Shown: positions 17,224 through 25,414, numbered from the stretch's first letter. The stretch is 64,000 nt of DNA from Mesorhizobium sp. M1C.F.Ca.ET.210.01.1.1 (GCF_004791585.1 NZ_SRUU01000031.1:1-64000), one strand, 5' to 3'. The notes: generated by a model from the letters alone, not told the origin. Program-made: numbers and translations.

Positions 17224-18450
17224 CTACGAAGTAACCGCCAGCCAGGCCGTGCCGACCAGCAGCGTGATCAACGTCAGCGGCAGGCCGACCTTGAAGAAGG
17301 CCATGAACGACAGCTCCTTGCCAGCCGCTTTCGCCTGCTCGGCGACGATGAGGTTGGCGACCGAGCCCAGCAGCGTGAAATTGCCTGCGAGCGTCGAGCT
17401 CATCGCCACGACCAGCCAGGCGCGCTCGGGGTTTTCCAGGCCCGGAATGAAGGGCCGCAGCGCCAGCACGGCCGGCACATTGCTCATGATGTTGGAAAGC
17501 ACGGCGGTGAAGCCGGAAAGCCGCCAGACATCGTCGAGGCCTATTGCCTTCGCCGAGGCGATCATGTCCGGCGTCAGAAGCGTGCGCTCCGCACCCGCCA
17601 CCACCACGAACAGGCCGGCGAACATGAAGAGCAGCGGACCATCGATCTCGCGGTAGATGCGGTGCGGCTTGATCGCCCGGGTAACAAGCAGGAAGGCGCC
17701 GGCGATCAGCGCCGCCTTTGCGACGGGGATACCGGCGAAAAAGGCGATCGCCAGCGCGACGCAGACGATGGTCGCCTTCAGCACCTGGCCGGGCAGCATG
17801 CGGCCGCGATAGACCTCGGGGCTGAGCTCGGCGGGCCGCGAAAATTCAGCGCGGTAGACGACGCGCACGATGACGATGACGGCGACAAGACCGAACAGCG
17901 CGACGGGTGAAAGTGCCGCGATGAAGGCCGGGTAGGAAATGCCGGACAGCGCGCCGATCACCATGTTCTGCGGGTTGCCGGTGATGGTGGCGACGCTGCC
18001 GCAGTTGGAGGCGGTGCAGGTGGCGATCAGATAGGGAACCGGGTTGCGCCTGATGACGCGGGTGACATGGACGACGATCGGCGCCATCACCAGGCAGATC
18101 GCGTCATTGACCAGGAAGGCCGAGAGCACGCCGGTGAGCAGCGTCACCATGATCAGCAGCATGAAGGGCGCATGAGCGTGCTCGATGGCGAAGCCGCCGA
18201 GCGCGCGGAAGGCGCCGGATACTTTCAGATGCGCCACCACGATCATCATACCGAGAAGCAGCGTGATGGTGTCGAAGTTGATGGCGCGGTAGGCATCCTC
18301 GATGCTGATCGCGCCGACAGCGATCATGGCCGCGCCGCCAAGCAGCGCGATGCCGGCGCGGTCGAGGCGCAGGCCCGGAATGCGACCTACGGCGACGCCG
18401 GCATAGGTGGCTATCAGGATGAATAGCGCTGCCGCGCCCGTCCATGTCAT
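17224..18450 (-). CDS. SLC13/ArsB-type anion transporter
   Basis: 408 aa with about eleven hydrophobic segments. Motifs of the ion-transporter superfamily: VNDAICLVMAPIVVHVTR, CTASNCGSVATITGNPQNMVIG, and in the second half LSNIMSNVPAVLALRPF and SSTLAGNFTLLGSVANLIVAEQA. The repeated SNxxSN/NP-type hairpins fit an anion/Na+ symporter; arsenite, sulfate or dicarboxylate are possible substrates. The start at 18450 (MTWTGAAALF) begins directly with the first membrane helix; the upstream frame to 18816 is not convincing. Confidence 0.85.
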   Translation of the reverse strand: MTWTGAAALFILIATYAGVAVGRIPGLRLDRAGIALLGGAAMIAVGAISIEDAYRAINFDTITLLLGMMIVVAHLKVSGAFRALGGFAIEHAHAPFMLLIMVTLLTGVLSAFLVNDAICLVMAPIVVHVTRVIRRNPVPYLIATCTASNCGSVATITGNPQNMVIGALSGISYPAFIAALSPVALFGLVAVIVIVRVVYRAEFSRPAELSPEVYRGRMLPGQVLKATIVCVALAIAFFAGIPVAKAALIAGAFLLVTRAIKPHRIYREIDGPLLFMFAGLFVVVAGAERTLLTPDMIASAKAIGLDDVWRLSGFTAVLSNIMSNVPAVLALRPFIPGLENPERAWLVVAMSSTLAGNFTLLGSVANLIVAEQAKAAGKELSFMAFFKVGLPLTLITLLVGTAWLAVTS

Positions 18451-18642
18451 TGCAAAAGGTTCCCGTTCGCCCTGCCCGGCAGATTCTGCCTGCCTCACCT
18501 TTAGCAAGGGCGCGGCAAAGGGAAAGCGCGGACTGTTGAAACTTTCGTCATCCGCCCCGGCGGCTTTTATATTGCGAATAGCTAATGTAATATTTTTCGA
18601 AAATACACCGGACCGACAATCCAGTCGTTGGGGACTAAACGG

Positions 18643-18864
18643 ATGAACACGGTCGTTGAAGGCGGGCATCGCCTCTCGCCTGAGGAGTTTTTGATGCCCT
18701 CGACGGAATGCCGGCGCTGCCATGGCGCCAGGAAAGTCTTCATCTGCGCCCGCTGGGTCAGTTCCAACGGCCATTGCTGCCCGGAAGGGACGCATCGGCT
18801 GAGCTGCCCGGGACACAGCGTGGTCTGCCTCGAATGCGTGGGACGCGGAAGCCAGAATGCCTGA
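18643..18864 (+). CDS. Small Cys-rich zinc-motif protein, 73 aa
   Basis: Two CxxC pairs (CRRC at ~23 and CLEC near 64) flank a conserved block SSNGHCCPEGTH...CPG. The CxxCxG spacing resembles DnaJ-type zinc motifs. The ATG follows GGGGACT. A paralogue lies at 24883 within the prophage and shares the SSNGHCCP-GTH block. Function unknown; zinc binding is inferred from the Cys pattern. Confidence 0.6.
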   Translation: MNTVVEGGHRLSPEEFLMPSTECRRCHGARKVFICARWVSSNGHCCPEGTHRLSCPGHSVVCLECVGRGSQNA

Positions 18865-18973
18865 CTAAAGCATGTCACCCGAAAGCGGGAACCGGTTGTC
18901 GGGACAAAGGCATGCGTAGAAATCAGAAAGCTAAAGCACGGAGCGGATCTGAAAGATCGCGATGCGCTTTAGC
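18865..18973. repeat. Dispersed CTAAAGC...GCTTTAG repeat
   Basis: The stretch starts CTAAAGCATGTC, has an internal CTAAAGC near 18928, and ends GATCGCGATGCGCTTTAGC. This is the pattern of a repeat that I recall as common between genes in Rhizobiales; the outer ends are inverted. No gene is seen in 18865-19132. Confidence 0.55.
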
Positions 18974-19132
18974 CTCTTGCCGACATCGCGCCGATTCTCG
19001 CCTCGCCGGCTGCCCGATCGCGACACGGCCGATCGCAGGAATATCCTCACCGGCCCGCACAAAAGCCTTGCGGCGCTCCGGCGCCGATCCATATTCGTCG
19101 CGGGAAAACCTTGATTGGAAACCGGTGCCTCG

Positions 19133-19423
19133 ATGAAAAGCCTGTGGACCGCCCTTGTTGCCAGCATGATATTGTGGAGCGCCGGCGCCGCCGATGCGCG
19201 CCCCGACACGCGGGCCATGAGTTGCGCCGAGGCGCAGGCGCTGATTCAGAGCCGGCACGCGGCGGTGCTGACCACCGGGCCCAACACCTATGATCGTTTC
19301 GTGCGCCAGTTCGGCAACGAGTGCGACTGGCCGGAAGTCCCGATGTCGGTCGCGGTTCCGACCCGCGACGGTCCGTGCCGCGTCTACCGCTGCGAGGAAC
19401 CGGTCTTCGACTTCCCCGGTTGA
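19133..19423 (+). CDS. Secreted hypothetical protein with four Cys
   Basis: 96 aa. A signal peptide of ~22 residues (LWTALVASMILWSAGAADA) precedes a mature domain with Cys at SCAEAQ, NECDW, GPCRVYRCEEP, probably two disulfides. No family recognised. The ribosome site is weak; the ATG at 19115 is a longer alternative. Confidence 0.6.
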   Translation: MKSLWTALVASMILWSAGAADARPDTRAMSCAEAQALIQSRHAAVLTTGPNTYDRFVRQFGNECDWPEVPMSVAVPTRDGPCRVYRCEEPVFDFPG

Positions 19424-19517
19424 GCGGCGCTTCCACCCGCGGTGCGGAACCGTTGCGGCCGCGCGCGAATTGTAACGGGTGGTGACAGCAAGGATCCCGG
19501 CTGCAGGAGGAACGGCC

Positions 19518-19970
19518 ATGTCCAACGACATCATGCGCAGCGGCAGCTGCCTGTGCGGCGGAGTCCAGTTCCGGGTGACCGGCGAGCCGCTGAGGGTCGG
19601 CCTGTGCCATTGCAAGGACTGCCGCAAAACCAGCGGATCGGCCTATCAGGCCTTTGCCATATGGCCACGCCAGGCGTTCGAAAGCGAGGGAATTACCAGC
19701 ACCTATGGCGGCAGAAGCTTTTGCCCGACCTGCGGCAGCCGCTTGCCATCGGTTGGCGAGGACGAGGCCGAGGTCATGATCGGCAGCCTGGATGTCGCGC
19801 CGACCGAAGGGCTGGAGCCCAGCTACGAACTGTGGATCGGCCGGCGCGAGCACTGGTTGCATCCCCTGCCCGAGGCGCGCCAGTTCGAGCATGACAGGAC
19901 GGCAGCCGATTCGGCGACCGATGGTGGCGAAGCGGGAGAGCAGCCAGAGCCGCATCGCAAGTCAGCCTAA
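19518..19970 (+). CDS. GFA family (glutathione-dependent formaldehyde-activating-like) protein
   Basis: 150 aa. The Cys pattern SCLCGG, GLCHCKDCRK and CPTCGS gives the two zinc sites of the GFA/CENP-V fold; YELWIGRREHWLHP is typical of the C-terminal part. Many GFA proteins are uncharacterised; the glutathione-formaldehyde role is proven for few. GGAGGAACGGCC precedes the ATG. The last ~25 residues are an acidic/polar tail. Confidence 0.88.
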   Translation: MSNDIMRSGSCLCGGVQFRVTGEPLRVGLCHCKDCRKTSGSAYQAFAIWPRQAFESEGITSTYGGRSFCPTCGSRLPSVGEDEAEVMIGSLDVAPTEGLEPSYELWIGRREHWLHPLPEARQFEHDRTAADSATDGGEAGEQPEPHRKSA

Positions 19971-20537
19971 GTTCTTGGTCGCCGCAAGGCTTAAGTCCCA
20001 GATCCAGGGAAACAACGGTCCCAGCAGGCCGGCAATATGCCCGGAGATCGCGGGCCGCCGGCCGCGGGGGCCTCGTCCTCGTCCTGAAGCTCGCGCATTT
20101 TCAACCACCGGTCGGTTGCCGGGCCGGCACCAGCCGCTAGCATCCCGGCGCGGCGAGACTTTTTGGAGGCCGCTTTGGCCGGCGCGGCTCAGGCAACACA
20201 CCAGCATTGCCGCGCCGGCCTTGCAAGATCGATAGAATGTCCATTCTTGGCTACGCATCCGGGCGAGTACAGCCTTTGAGGTTGTATTCGACTTCAGGTG
20301 CTTTTGCTTATCGCGTGAAGTTCCGAGTCTCCACTGCGATAGCGACGTGAAAATCGTTTCAGCGAGCGAAAATTCTTACCATTTGTATTTCTGGTCGTCG
20401 CAACTGTGCGTTCAAGCGGCTCGACACCAAGAAGCAATGCCTATGATTTTCGACCTTGTACAAAAGGCCACCTTTGTTTCTTTGGCATTTTGCGACATAG
20501 TGTTGGCGAATCTTGAAACTGGACGGGGCAGTTTTCA
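19971..20537. other. Intergenic region with a palindrome
   Basis: The 567-bp gap shows no convincing gene. A palindrome CAACCACCGGTCGGTTG (20102-20118) has the symmetry of a TetR-type operator, but no TetR gene is near. From ~20290 the base composition becomes AT-richer, suggesting the promoter of the PAS gene. A 64-codon frame at 20347 is not convincing. Confidence 0.4.
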
Positions 20538-21083
20538 ATGACGTGGGCGCCTGAACGCGGCCGCAACGTGCATATGCGGTATCCGCCGATCGACGGATTC
20601 TGGACCTGGGACATCAAGCGCGACCGCGTCTATGGCGACGCGAATCTGTCCGCCTATTTCGACCTGACGCTCGAGGAATTCTCGCACGGCGCACCGCTGG
20701 AACGGTGGATGCAAAGCATAGAGCGGGACGATCAGCTGCGAATTCGGCTGGCGATCCGCAAGGCGATCGAGCGCAGGTCAGGTTTCCGCGAGGTCTACAA
20801 GGTCCGCTCGGAAAAGATGGGGCTACGCAAGATCCTGGCCGTCGGCCAATGCTATGTCGACGGCATGGGTGAGGCAGCGCTCTATCCCGGCTGGTTCGTC
20901 GACCTGACGCAGAGCGCCGCGTACGACGACCAGTCATTGCGCGAAATCCACAACCATGTCGAGCAGGCCAAGGAAATCGCGCAGTCGATCGGACAGGACA
21001 TGCTGTCCTATCTCCTGGACAACATCCAGGAGGAGATACAACAGAGGCTTGACGAGAAATCGAGGAGGCGCAAATCCTCCTGA
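20538..21083 (+). CDS. PAS-domain protein, 181 aa
   Basis: Residues ~20-125 fit a PAS_3-type fold: GFWTWDIKRDRVYGDANLSAYFDL, then LERWMQSIERDDQLRIRLAIRKAIERRSGFREVYKV. The C-terminal ~45 residues are a charged helix. There is no output domain, so it would act through a partner. An ATG at 20574 is an alternative start. It may sense a small ligand or redox state; the partner is unknown. Confidence 0.7.
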   Translation: MTWAPERGRNVHMRYPPIDGFWTWDIKRDRVYGDANLSAYFDLTLEEFSHGAPLERWMQSIERDDQLRIRLAIRKAIERRSGFREVYKVRSEKMGLRKILAVGQCYVDGMGEAALYPGWFVDLTQSAAYDDQSLREIHNHVEQAKEIAQSIGQDMLSYLLDNIQEEIQQRLDEKSRRRKSS

Positions 21084-21130
21084 GGCGAAGATTGCCAGTT
21101 TCTTTCCCAGCTTCCGGGCCGGTTCCCGGC

Positions 21131-21400
21131 CTAGCTTCCGGGCGGGAACCTGCCGCGCTTGCCGACCTCGGCCGTCACCAGGCGCGCGAAATGCGACTGG
21201 GGCGAGCGGCGCTCGATAAGCCTGGCGCGCTCGAGGGCAGCGTCGCCGTAGAATTCGATCAGCGCATTGGCCGCCTTGGCGGCGTCGGCCTTCAGCCGGC
21301 CGAGATCGGCCTCGCCGCTCCCGCTCGAGGGTTCGCTCCTGGCAATCACGTCAAGCATGGCTTGCAACTTGTCAGGAGTGCTGCCCTCGTCTTCGTGCAT
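21131..21400 (-). CDS. Small hypothetical protein, 89 aa
   Basis: Mostly helical, with an acidic N-terminus and a middle helix KADAAKAANALIEFYGDAALERARLI. The C-terminus is basic. No family recognised. It is convergent with the PAS gene and divergent from the 64-aa gene at 21569; the upstream 168 bp is AT-richer and probably holds both promoters. Confidence 0.5.
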   Translation of the reverse strand: MHEDEGSTPDKLQAMLDVIARSEPSSGSGEADLGRLKADAAKAANALIEFYGDAALERARLIERRSPQSHFARLVTAEVGKRGRFPPGS

Positions 21401-21568
21401 GGTCGCTATCCGATTGGGGGGCGTAAAATATCGACATTTCCGCGCATTGTCCAACAGCTTGGTCGATCGAGCGCGGGTGCAACCGGGTACAGCCCAGCCG
21501 TGAGTCAGACCGCAACCTTCGTACAAATATAGTGAGCCAAACTTCCCGTGCAGACATTGGGGGCACCG

Positions 21569-21763
21569 ATGGACCAGCCAAGCAAAATGGAAAACCTGCA
21601 GTTTGCGCAGGGGATCTTGCGGGAGCTTCGCCAGAGGGCTGAGGCCGATGGCGAAAAGCTTCTGACATATCTCATCGACATGGCTTATCTCGAAGCCAGC
21701 GACCGTATCCGGGCCCATTGGATCGGCAGCCACGAGAACGAGAACCGCCGGGCCAAAGGCTAA
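21569..21763 (+). CDS. Small conserved-type protein, 64 aa
   Basis: Helical throughout: MENLQFAQGILRELRQRAEADGEKLLTYLIDMAYLEASDRI. No membrane segment or motif. It resembles the many short helical proteins of rhizobial genomes; function unknown. Alternative start at 21548. Confidence 0.55.
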   Translation: MDQPSKMENLQFAQGILRELRQRAEADGEKLLTYLIDMAYLEASDRIRAHWIGSHENENRRAKG

Positions 21764-21781
21764 GGCTACCAGCCAGAACGC

Positions 21782-21816
21782 AAAAAAAGCCCGCCATGCC
21801 TTTCGGCACGGCGGGC
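21782..21816 (-). terminator. Rho-independent terminator of msrA
   Basis: On the minus strand GCCCGCCGTGCC-GAAA-GGCATGGCGGGC is followed by seven T. It lies 43 bp past the msrA stop. Confidence 0.92.
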
Positions 21817-21858
21817 GTGATCGTGGACAAGCGGGGGGCGGCTTTGCAGCCGCCATCT

Positions 21859-22377
21859 TTACGAAGCGGCGGCCTTCTGACGGACGGGAAGCTTCCAGCC
21901 CGGCCGGACGAAATGGCAGGTATAGCCGTTGGGATAGCGCTCCAGATAATCCTGATGCTCGGGCTCGGCCTCCCAGAAAGGACCGACGGGAGCGAGTTCG
22001 GTGACGACCTTGCCCGGCCAGAGGCCCGAGGCGTCGACATCGGCAATGGTGTCCTCGGCGACCAGCTTCTGCTCGTCGCTGGTGTAGAAGATCGCCGAGC
22101 GGTAGCTCATGCCGACATCGTTGCCCTGGCGGTTCCTGGTCGTCGGGTCGTGGATCTGGAAGAAGAATTCAAGCAGCGTACGGAAACTGGTCTTGGTCGG
22201 ATCGAAGATGATCTCGATCGCCTCGGCATGGGTGCCGTGGTTGCGGTAGGTTGCGTTCGGCACGTCGCCGCCGCTGTAGCCGACACGGGTGGAGATCACG
22301 CCGGGGATGCGGCGGATCAGATCCTGCATGCCCCAGAAGCAGCCGCCGGCAAGGACCGCACGTTCGGATGAAGCCAT
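21859..22377 (-). CDS. msrA: Peptide methionine (S)-S-oxide reductase MsrA
   Basis: 172 aa with the active-site motif GGCFWG (catalytic Cys13), GVISTRVGYSGG, NPTYRNHGTHAEA-like NATYRNHGTHAEA and EAEPEHQDYLERYPNGYTCHF. It reduces methionine-S-sulfoxide in proteins using thioredoxin. Length and motifs are normal, with no fused MsrB. A strong terminator follows. Confidence 0.96.
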   Translation of the reverse strand: MASSERAVLAGGCFWGMQDLIRRIPGVISTRVGYSGGDVPNATYRNHGTHAEAIEIIFDPTKTSFRTLLEFFFQIHDPTTRNRQGNDVGMSYRSAIFYTSDEQKLVAEDTIADVDASGLWPGKVVTELAPVGPFWEAEPEHQDYLERYPNGYTCHFVRPGWKLPVRQKAAAS

Positions 22378-22528
22378 GTCAAACCTCCTTTGGATTTCTC
22401 CACAGGTAGGGATTGTGGCCCGCTTCTTCCAGCCGCTCAAGCGCCCGAAGGTGAGCAGCAGAGCGCCTGGTCTGCGCCGATGCCCGCCGGTTGGACCAAC
22501 CGGCGGGCATCGGGTTGCCTGGTCAGCC

Positions 22529-22780
22529 TCACTTAGGCCCCTTGTCGCTTCTGCCGTTGTTGCTCCCGCCCTTGTCGCCCCGGCCGTGATCACCCCTGCC
22601 CTGGTGGTGGCTTTCACCGCCCAGGCAGTTGGCGTCACCGGCGCCGCAGCAGCGGCCGGCCCAGAGCTTGTTGGTCGGCGTGTTGTCGCATTCGTAGATC
22701 TGCTGGCCGGCCATCGCGGAGCCGCCGATAGCTGAGACGGCGACAGCGGCCAGAAGTGCATTGCGAAGGATTGCAGTCAT
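22529..22780 (-). CDS. Small secreted Cys-containing protein with Gly/Asp/His tail
   Basis: 83 aa. Signal peptide to about residue 25 (AVSAIGGSAMAGQQ), then four Cys (YECD, RCCG, NCLG) and a polar Gly/His/Asp/Lys-rich tail (GRGDHGRGDKGG). No family recognised; the tail could bind metal but this is speculation. Confidence 0.55.
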   Translation of the reverse strand: MTAILRNALLAAVAVSAIGGSAMAGQQIYECDNTPTNKLWAGRCCGAGDANCLGGESHHQGRGDHGRGDKGGSNNGRSDKGPK

Positions 22781-22933
22781 CGGAAAATCTCCATGGGTAG
22801 ATGGCGTTCATTTGCCCCCATGCGTCGCGCGGCGGCACGAATTGGTTCACGGAGTTTTCGGAGAATCTGCCGGCGGCTGGCTTAAGGTCGACGATGAACG
22901 GCCTGGACCGGCAAAGTCCGCGCCGGGGCCACT

Positions 22934-23257
22934 TCATTCCTCTCGCGCCGGCTTGAACCGCCGCACCACTACCTCGAAGACGATGTCCGAGATCCACATC
23001 GCCGAGACGCCGATGAGGAAGGCGGCGGCTAGAGTGGTGGTGTCGTCGGCGGCTTCGGGCATCGGCAGGCCGCTCGCCTGAACCCAGGCGACTACGGGCA
23101 GCGTCAGATAGGCGGCAGCCAAGGCGCCGCAGATCGGCGAGGCCACCATCTCGCGCAGTTTATAGCGATGGCGCGAGAGCGCTCTCAGCGCCCCGCCGGC
23201 GAGACCGGCGGCCACCACCTGGCCCTTGATGCCGAGCAGGTCGAAGATGTCGTGCAT
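22934..23257 (-). CDS. Prophage lysis-cassette membrane protein, 107 aa
   Basis: Three hydrophobic stretches (GQVVAAGLAGGALRAL, PICGALAAAYLTLPVVAWV, AAFLIGVSAMWISDIVFEV) and a basic C-terminus suggest a small holin-like or accessory membrane protein. Its ATG overlaps the stop of the o-spanin-like gene (TGATG at 23255-23259), so it is the last gene of the coupled lysis cassette. Confidence 0.65.
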   Translation of the reverse strand: MHDIFDLLGIKGQVVAAGLAGGALRALSRHRYKLREMVASPICGALAAAYLTLPVVAWVQASGLPMPEAADDTTTLAAAFLIGVSAMWISDIVFEVVVRRFKPAREE

Positions 23258-23451
23258 CAGGGCCTCCAGCCGCAGAGTTTTTCGCCCTTGCGGTTGTGGG
23301 CGAGAAGCGCCCTCGCCTCCTCGTTTGACAGCGTATCGACCGCCCTGGCGGAGAGGCGCAGCGGCGAGGAGACCGCGCAGAAGCCGCCCTTGGCCGTGCT
23401 GCAGCCGCCGAGCGCGGCGACGACGACGGCCGCGATCAGTCCTTTGCCCAT
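23257..23451 (-). CDS. Rz1-like outer-membrane spanin lipoprotein
   Basis: 64 aa. The lipobox VVAALGGC gives a lipoprotein with a short mature chain ending KLCGWRP. Its start lies inside the 3' end of the upstream Rz-like gene in another frame (16-bp overlap), the usual Rz/Rz1 arrangement. Together the pair would fuse inner and outer membranes at phage lysis. Confidence 0.65.
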   Translation of the reverse strand: MGKGLIAAVVVAALGGCSTAKGGFCAVSSPLRLSARAVDTLSNEEARALLAHNRKGEKLCGWRP

Positions 23452-23675
23452 GCCTTCAGCTCCTTCTTGAGCGCATCGGCGGGCAGCGCGCCGATATCGC
23501 AGTCGACCTGGTCGGCGATGTCGCGCGCCGCAGCCTCGGCCGTGGCCTGCCGGTCGCGCTCGGCCCTGGCGCCGGCAAGCCGCTGGTGAAAACCCCAGCC
23601 GAGCGCCGCAATGAAGGAGGCCAGCACACCCAGGATCGCCGGATTGCCGGAGAGGAAGGACAGGAGCGCCGTCAT
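23436..23675 (-). CDS. Rz-like inner-membrane spanin
   Basis: 79 aa. One N-terminal membrane helix (NPAILGVLASFIAALGWGF) is followed by a charged helical periplasmic part (RAERDRQATAEAAARDIADQV). The ATG at 23675 overlaps the stop of the 32-aa gene as ATGA; an in-frame ATG at 23687 is less likely. Its 3' end overlaps the Rz1-like gene. Confidence 0.65.
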   Translation of the reverse strand: MTALLSFLSGNPAILGVLASFIAALGWGFHQRLAGARAERDRQATAEAAARDIADQVDCDIGALPADALKKELKAWAKD

Positions 23676-23770
23676 GCCAGGCACCACACGACAAGCGCGC
23701 CGATAAGCAGCAGCGCGCCGATGACCCAGGGCAAAGCCTGGCGGATGAATTCGGTGAAGACCTCGACCAT
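23672..23770 (-). CDS. Tiny single-helix membrane protein, 32 aa
   Basis: Begins MVEVFTEFIRQALPW and ends in one hydrophobic helix VIGALLLIGALVVWCLA. It is fixed in the lysis cassette by a 4-bp ATGA overlap with the Rz-like start and lies 9 bp after the holin-like gene. A pinholin or antiholin role is possible but unproven. Confidence 0.55.
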   Translation of the reverse strand: MVEVFTEFIRQALPWVIGALLLIGALVVWCLA

Positions 23771-23779
23771 TTCAAAACC

Positions 23780-23983
23780 TCACTTCGACCAGTGGAATTT
23801 GCGGGCGAGCGCGTACCAGGCCTCGGTGGCGAAGCTGAGCGCCAGGCCGATGCCGGTTTCGAGCGCCATCTGGATGTCGGGATCGGCCGAGAGCGCCGCG
23901 GCGTCGCCGGTGCCGAGCAGGCCGCGCGCGACGAGGACGCCGGCGCCGTAGCGCAGTGCGATACGGATGATGACGGCGGTCAT
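23780..23983 (-). CDS. Holin-like small membrane protein, 67 aa
   Basis: Two hydrophobic segments (MTAVIIRIALRYGAGVLVARGLL and MALETGIGLALSFATEAWYALA) and a basic C-terminus RKFHWSK fit a small class II holin. Its ATG overlaps the endolysin stop (ATGA at 23980-23983). Confidence 0.65.
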   Translation of the reverse strand: MTAVIIRIALRYGAGVLVARGLLGTGDAAALSADPDIQMALETGIGLALSFATEAWYALARKFHWSK

Positions 23984-24708
23984 TGGCAGAAGACTCCTAG
24001 AAGATTGCAGGGAAGATGCGCCGCCCATGCGGCAGCCGAGCCGAGCGCCAGCACGATGAGCGCGAGTATGCCGACCGCGGGCGAGGCCGACGCCGGCGGA
24101 ACGGCCGGCCGGGCGTCGCTGGCTGAGGCACCGAAGGCTGGCGGCGCGGCGCCAGTTTCCAGCGTCGGCGGCGGAGGCTGGAGAGGCGCCTCAGGCTGCG
24201 CCGACATCAGTAGCGCCTCGGCGCGCACCCGAGCGACGCGTGCGCGCCAGCCCTTGCCGAAGGTCGGCCAGGTCGGCAGCCGCTCAAGGAAGGCAAGCCG
24301 GGCGTCGCAAAGCGTGTCGATGACGACGCCGGCGGGCATCGCGCGGGTCGCGGCCAGTGTGGCCGGGCCGATGCGGCCGTCCTCGGCAACGCCGATCGCG
24401 GCCTGCAGATATTTTGCCGCCCTGCCCGGCCCGCTGTTTACGGCGAAATCGAAGACGGCGTAGTCGATGCCGTCGGGCAGTTCGGCGCCGAGCAGGACGT
24501 CCCAGTAAAACCGCCGATAGACCGTCGCGACCTGGCTATCCGTGATCTTCTTCAGATCGGCCTTGGTGGCATCGGCCTTCACGTAACGGCGAAAGTTGGC
24601 GAGTGTGACGCCCTTCATGGTGGCGCCACCGGGATCGGCTTTCTTGTCCGACCAGCCGCCTTCGGATTCGAGCACGAGCGCAAGCGCCCGTGCGAAATTG
24701 CGGTCCAT
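23980..24708 (-). CDS. Phage endolysin, GH108 (ZliS-like) with C-terminal membrane helix
   Basis: 242 aa. GH108 motif near the start, LESEGGWSDKKADPGGATMKGVT, with the probable catalytic Glu16. A peptidoglycan-binding-like region around residues 85-160 (NSGPGRAAKYLQAAIG...DGRIGPATLAA) follows. Then comes a Pro/Ala linker and a C-terminal hydrophobic helix (VGILALIVLALGSAAAWAA). AAGGAGCC precedes the ATG at 24708. It degrades peptidoglycan in phage lysis; the C-terminal anchor is unusual and may hold the enzyme at the membrane until holin triggering. Confidence 0.85.
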   Translation of the reverse strand: MDRNFARALALVLESEGGWSDKKADPGGATMKGVTLANFRRYVKADATKADLKKITDSQVATVYRRFYWDVLLGAELPDGIDYAVFDFAVNSGPGRAAKYLQAAIGVAEDGRIGPATLAATRAMPAGVVIDTLCDARLAFLERLPTWPTFGKGWRARVARVRAEALLMSAQPEAPLQPPPPTLETGAAPPAFGASASDARPAVPPASASPAVGILALIVLALGSAAAWAAHLPCNLLGVFCQ

Positions 24709-24882
24709 GGGAGGCTCCTTGGGGTTGGTTTGCAGGGGAAAAGCTTTGCCGGCGAATTGCATCCGCACCGATTTAGCGTTTTAGAAAAGCCTTAATTGCC
24801 GTATGGTAACGTTGGGAGATGGCGGTTGGGCTCCGCCGGGGTGAATGGGGTAGCGGCGTTACGACGCCGAGGGGTTGGGCAA

Positions 24883-25104
24883 ATGAGTTTGATGTTATCG
24901 CAAACAGGCGAGTGCCAGGGCTGCGGCGGCACCGGCACGATTTTTGAATGTCCGAGATGGAGAAGCTCCAACGGCCACTGCTGCCCGGCGGGGACGCATC
25001 AGCACAGGTGTCCTGGGGTAAGTGTGTGATGCGCCGAATGTGAGGGGACTGGCGGGGTAACCGTGCCAGGGGCAGATGGGTATGCGGTGGAACGAGTCGA
25101 CTGA
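24883..25104 (+). pseudogene. Zinc-motif paralogue interrupted by an in-frame TGA
   Basis: The first 48 codons carry CQGCGGTG, then SSNGHCCPAGTH...CPG, matching the gene at 18643. TGA at 25027-25029 stops the frame at the position where the paralogue has Val. Reading on in the same frame gives CAECEGTGG, the expected second CxxCxGxG pair, and a normal stop at 25102-25104. Nonsense decay is the simplest view. The ATG at 24883 follows AGGGGTTGGG; nothing shows whether a shorter product is used. Confidence 0.6.
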
Positions 25105-25149
25105 GGGCACGGCCCCGAAAATAGAAGACGGCGTATGCTATCGGGCCCC

Positions 25150-25357
25150 TTAGTGCCGACAACGGTGATAGAAGCGGCGATAGACCGTAGCAACCCCGGC
25201 ATCAGTGATCTTCTGGTCGGCCTTCTGGCTCGGCCTTCACGGCGATAATCGGCGAGTATGACGACTTCATCGTCGCGCACCCGGATCGGCCGGGTCATCG
25301 ATTAGCCCCCTCAGACTTCGGAGCGAGCGCAAGCTTCCACTGGAAATTGCGCTCCAT
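25150..25357 (-). pseudogene. Degraded copy of the GH108 endolysin 5' end
   Basis: From an ATG at 25357 the minus strand reads MERNF..LAL....SEG, matching MDRNF..LAL....SEGG of the intact endolysin. After a stop, ATMK and further fragments (KAE, ITD-region, a CCGATAGACCGT-type block) follow in shifted frames. Nucleotide similarity to 24490-24708 is visible over about 200 bp. It is a truncated duplicate or a relic of a second prophage. Confidence 0.65.
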
Positions 25358-25414
25358 GGAATTACTTGAGTTGCAAAGTGTGGAAATAGGCCCGCCGAAG
25401 CGAGCCGTTGGAAT

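Noticed and set aside
20102..20118. TetR operator with regulated neighbour
   Set aside because: The palindrome is real, but there is no TetR-type gene and no gene within 400 bp to be controlled.
20347..20541. 64-codon plus-strand frame before the PAS gene
   Set aside because: No ribosome site, AT-rich intergenic DNA and no protein-like pattern.
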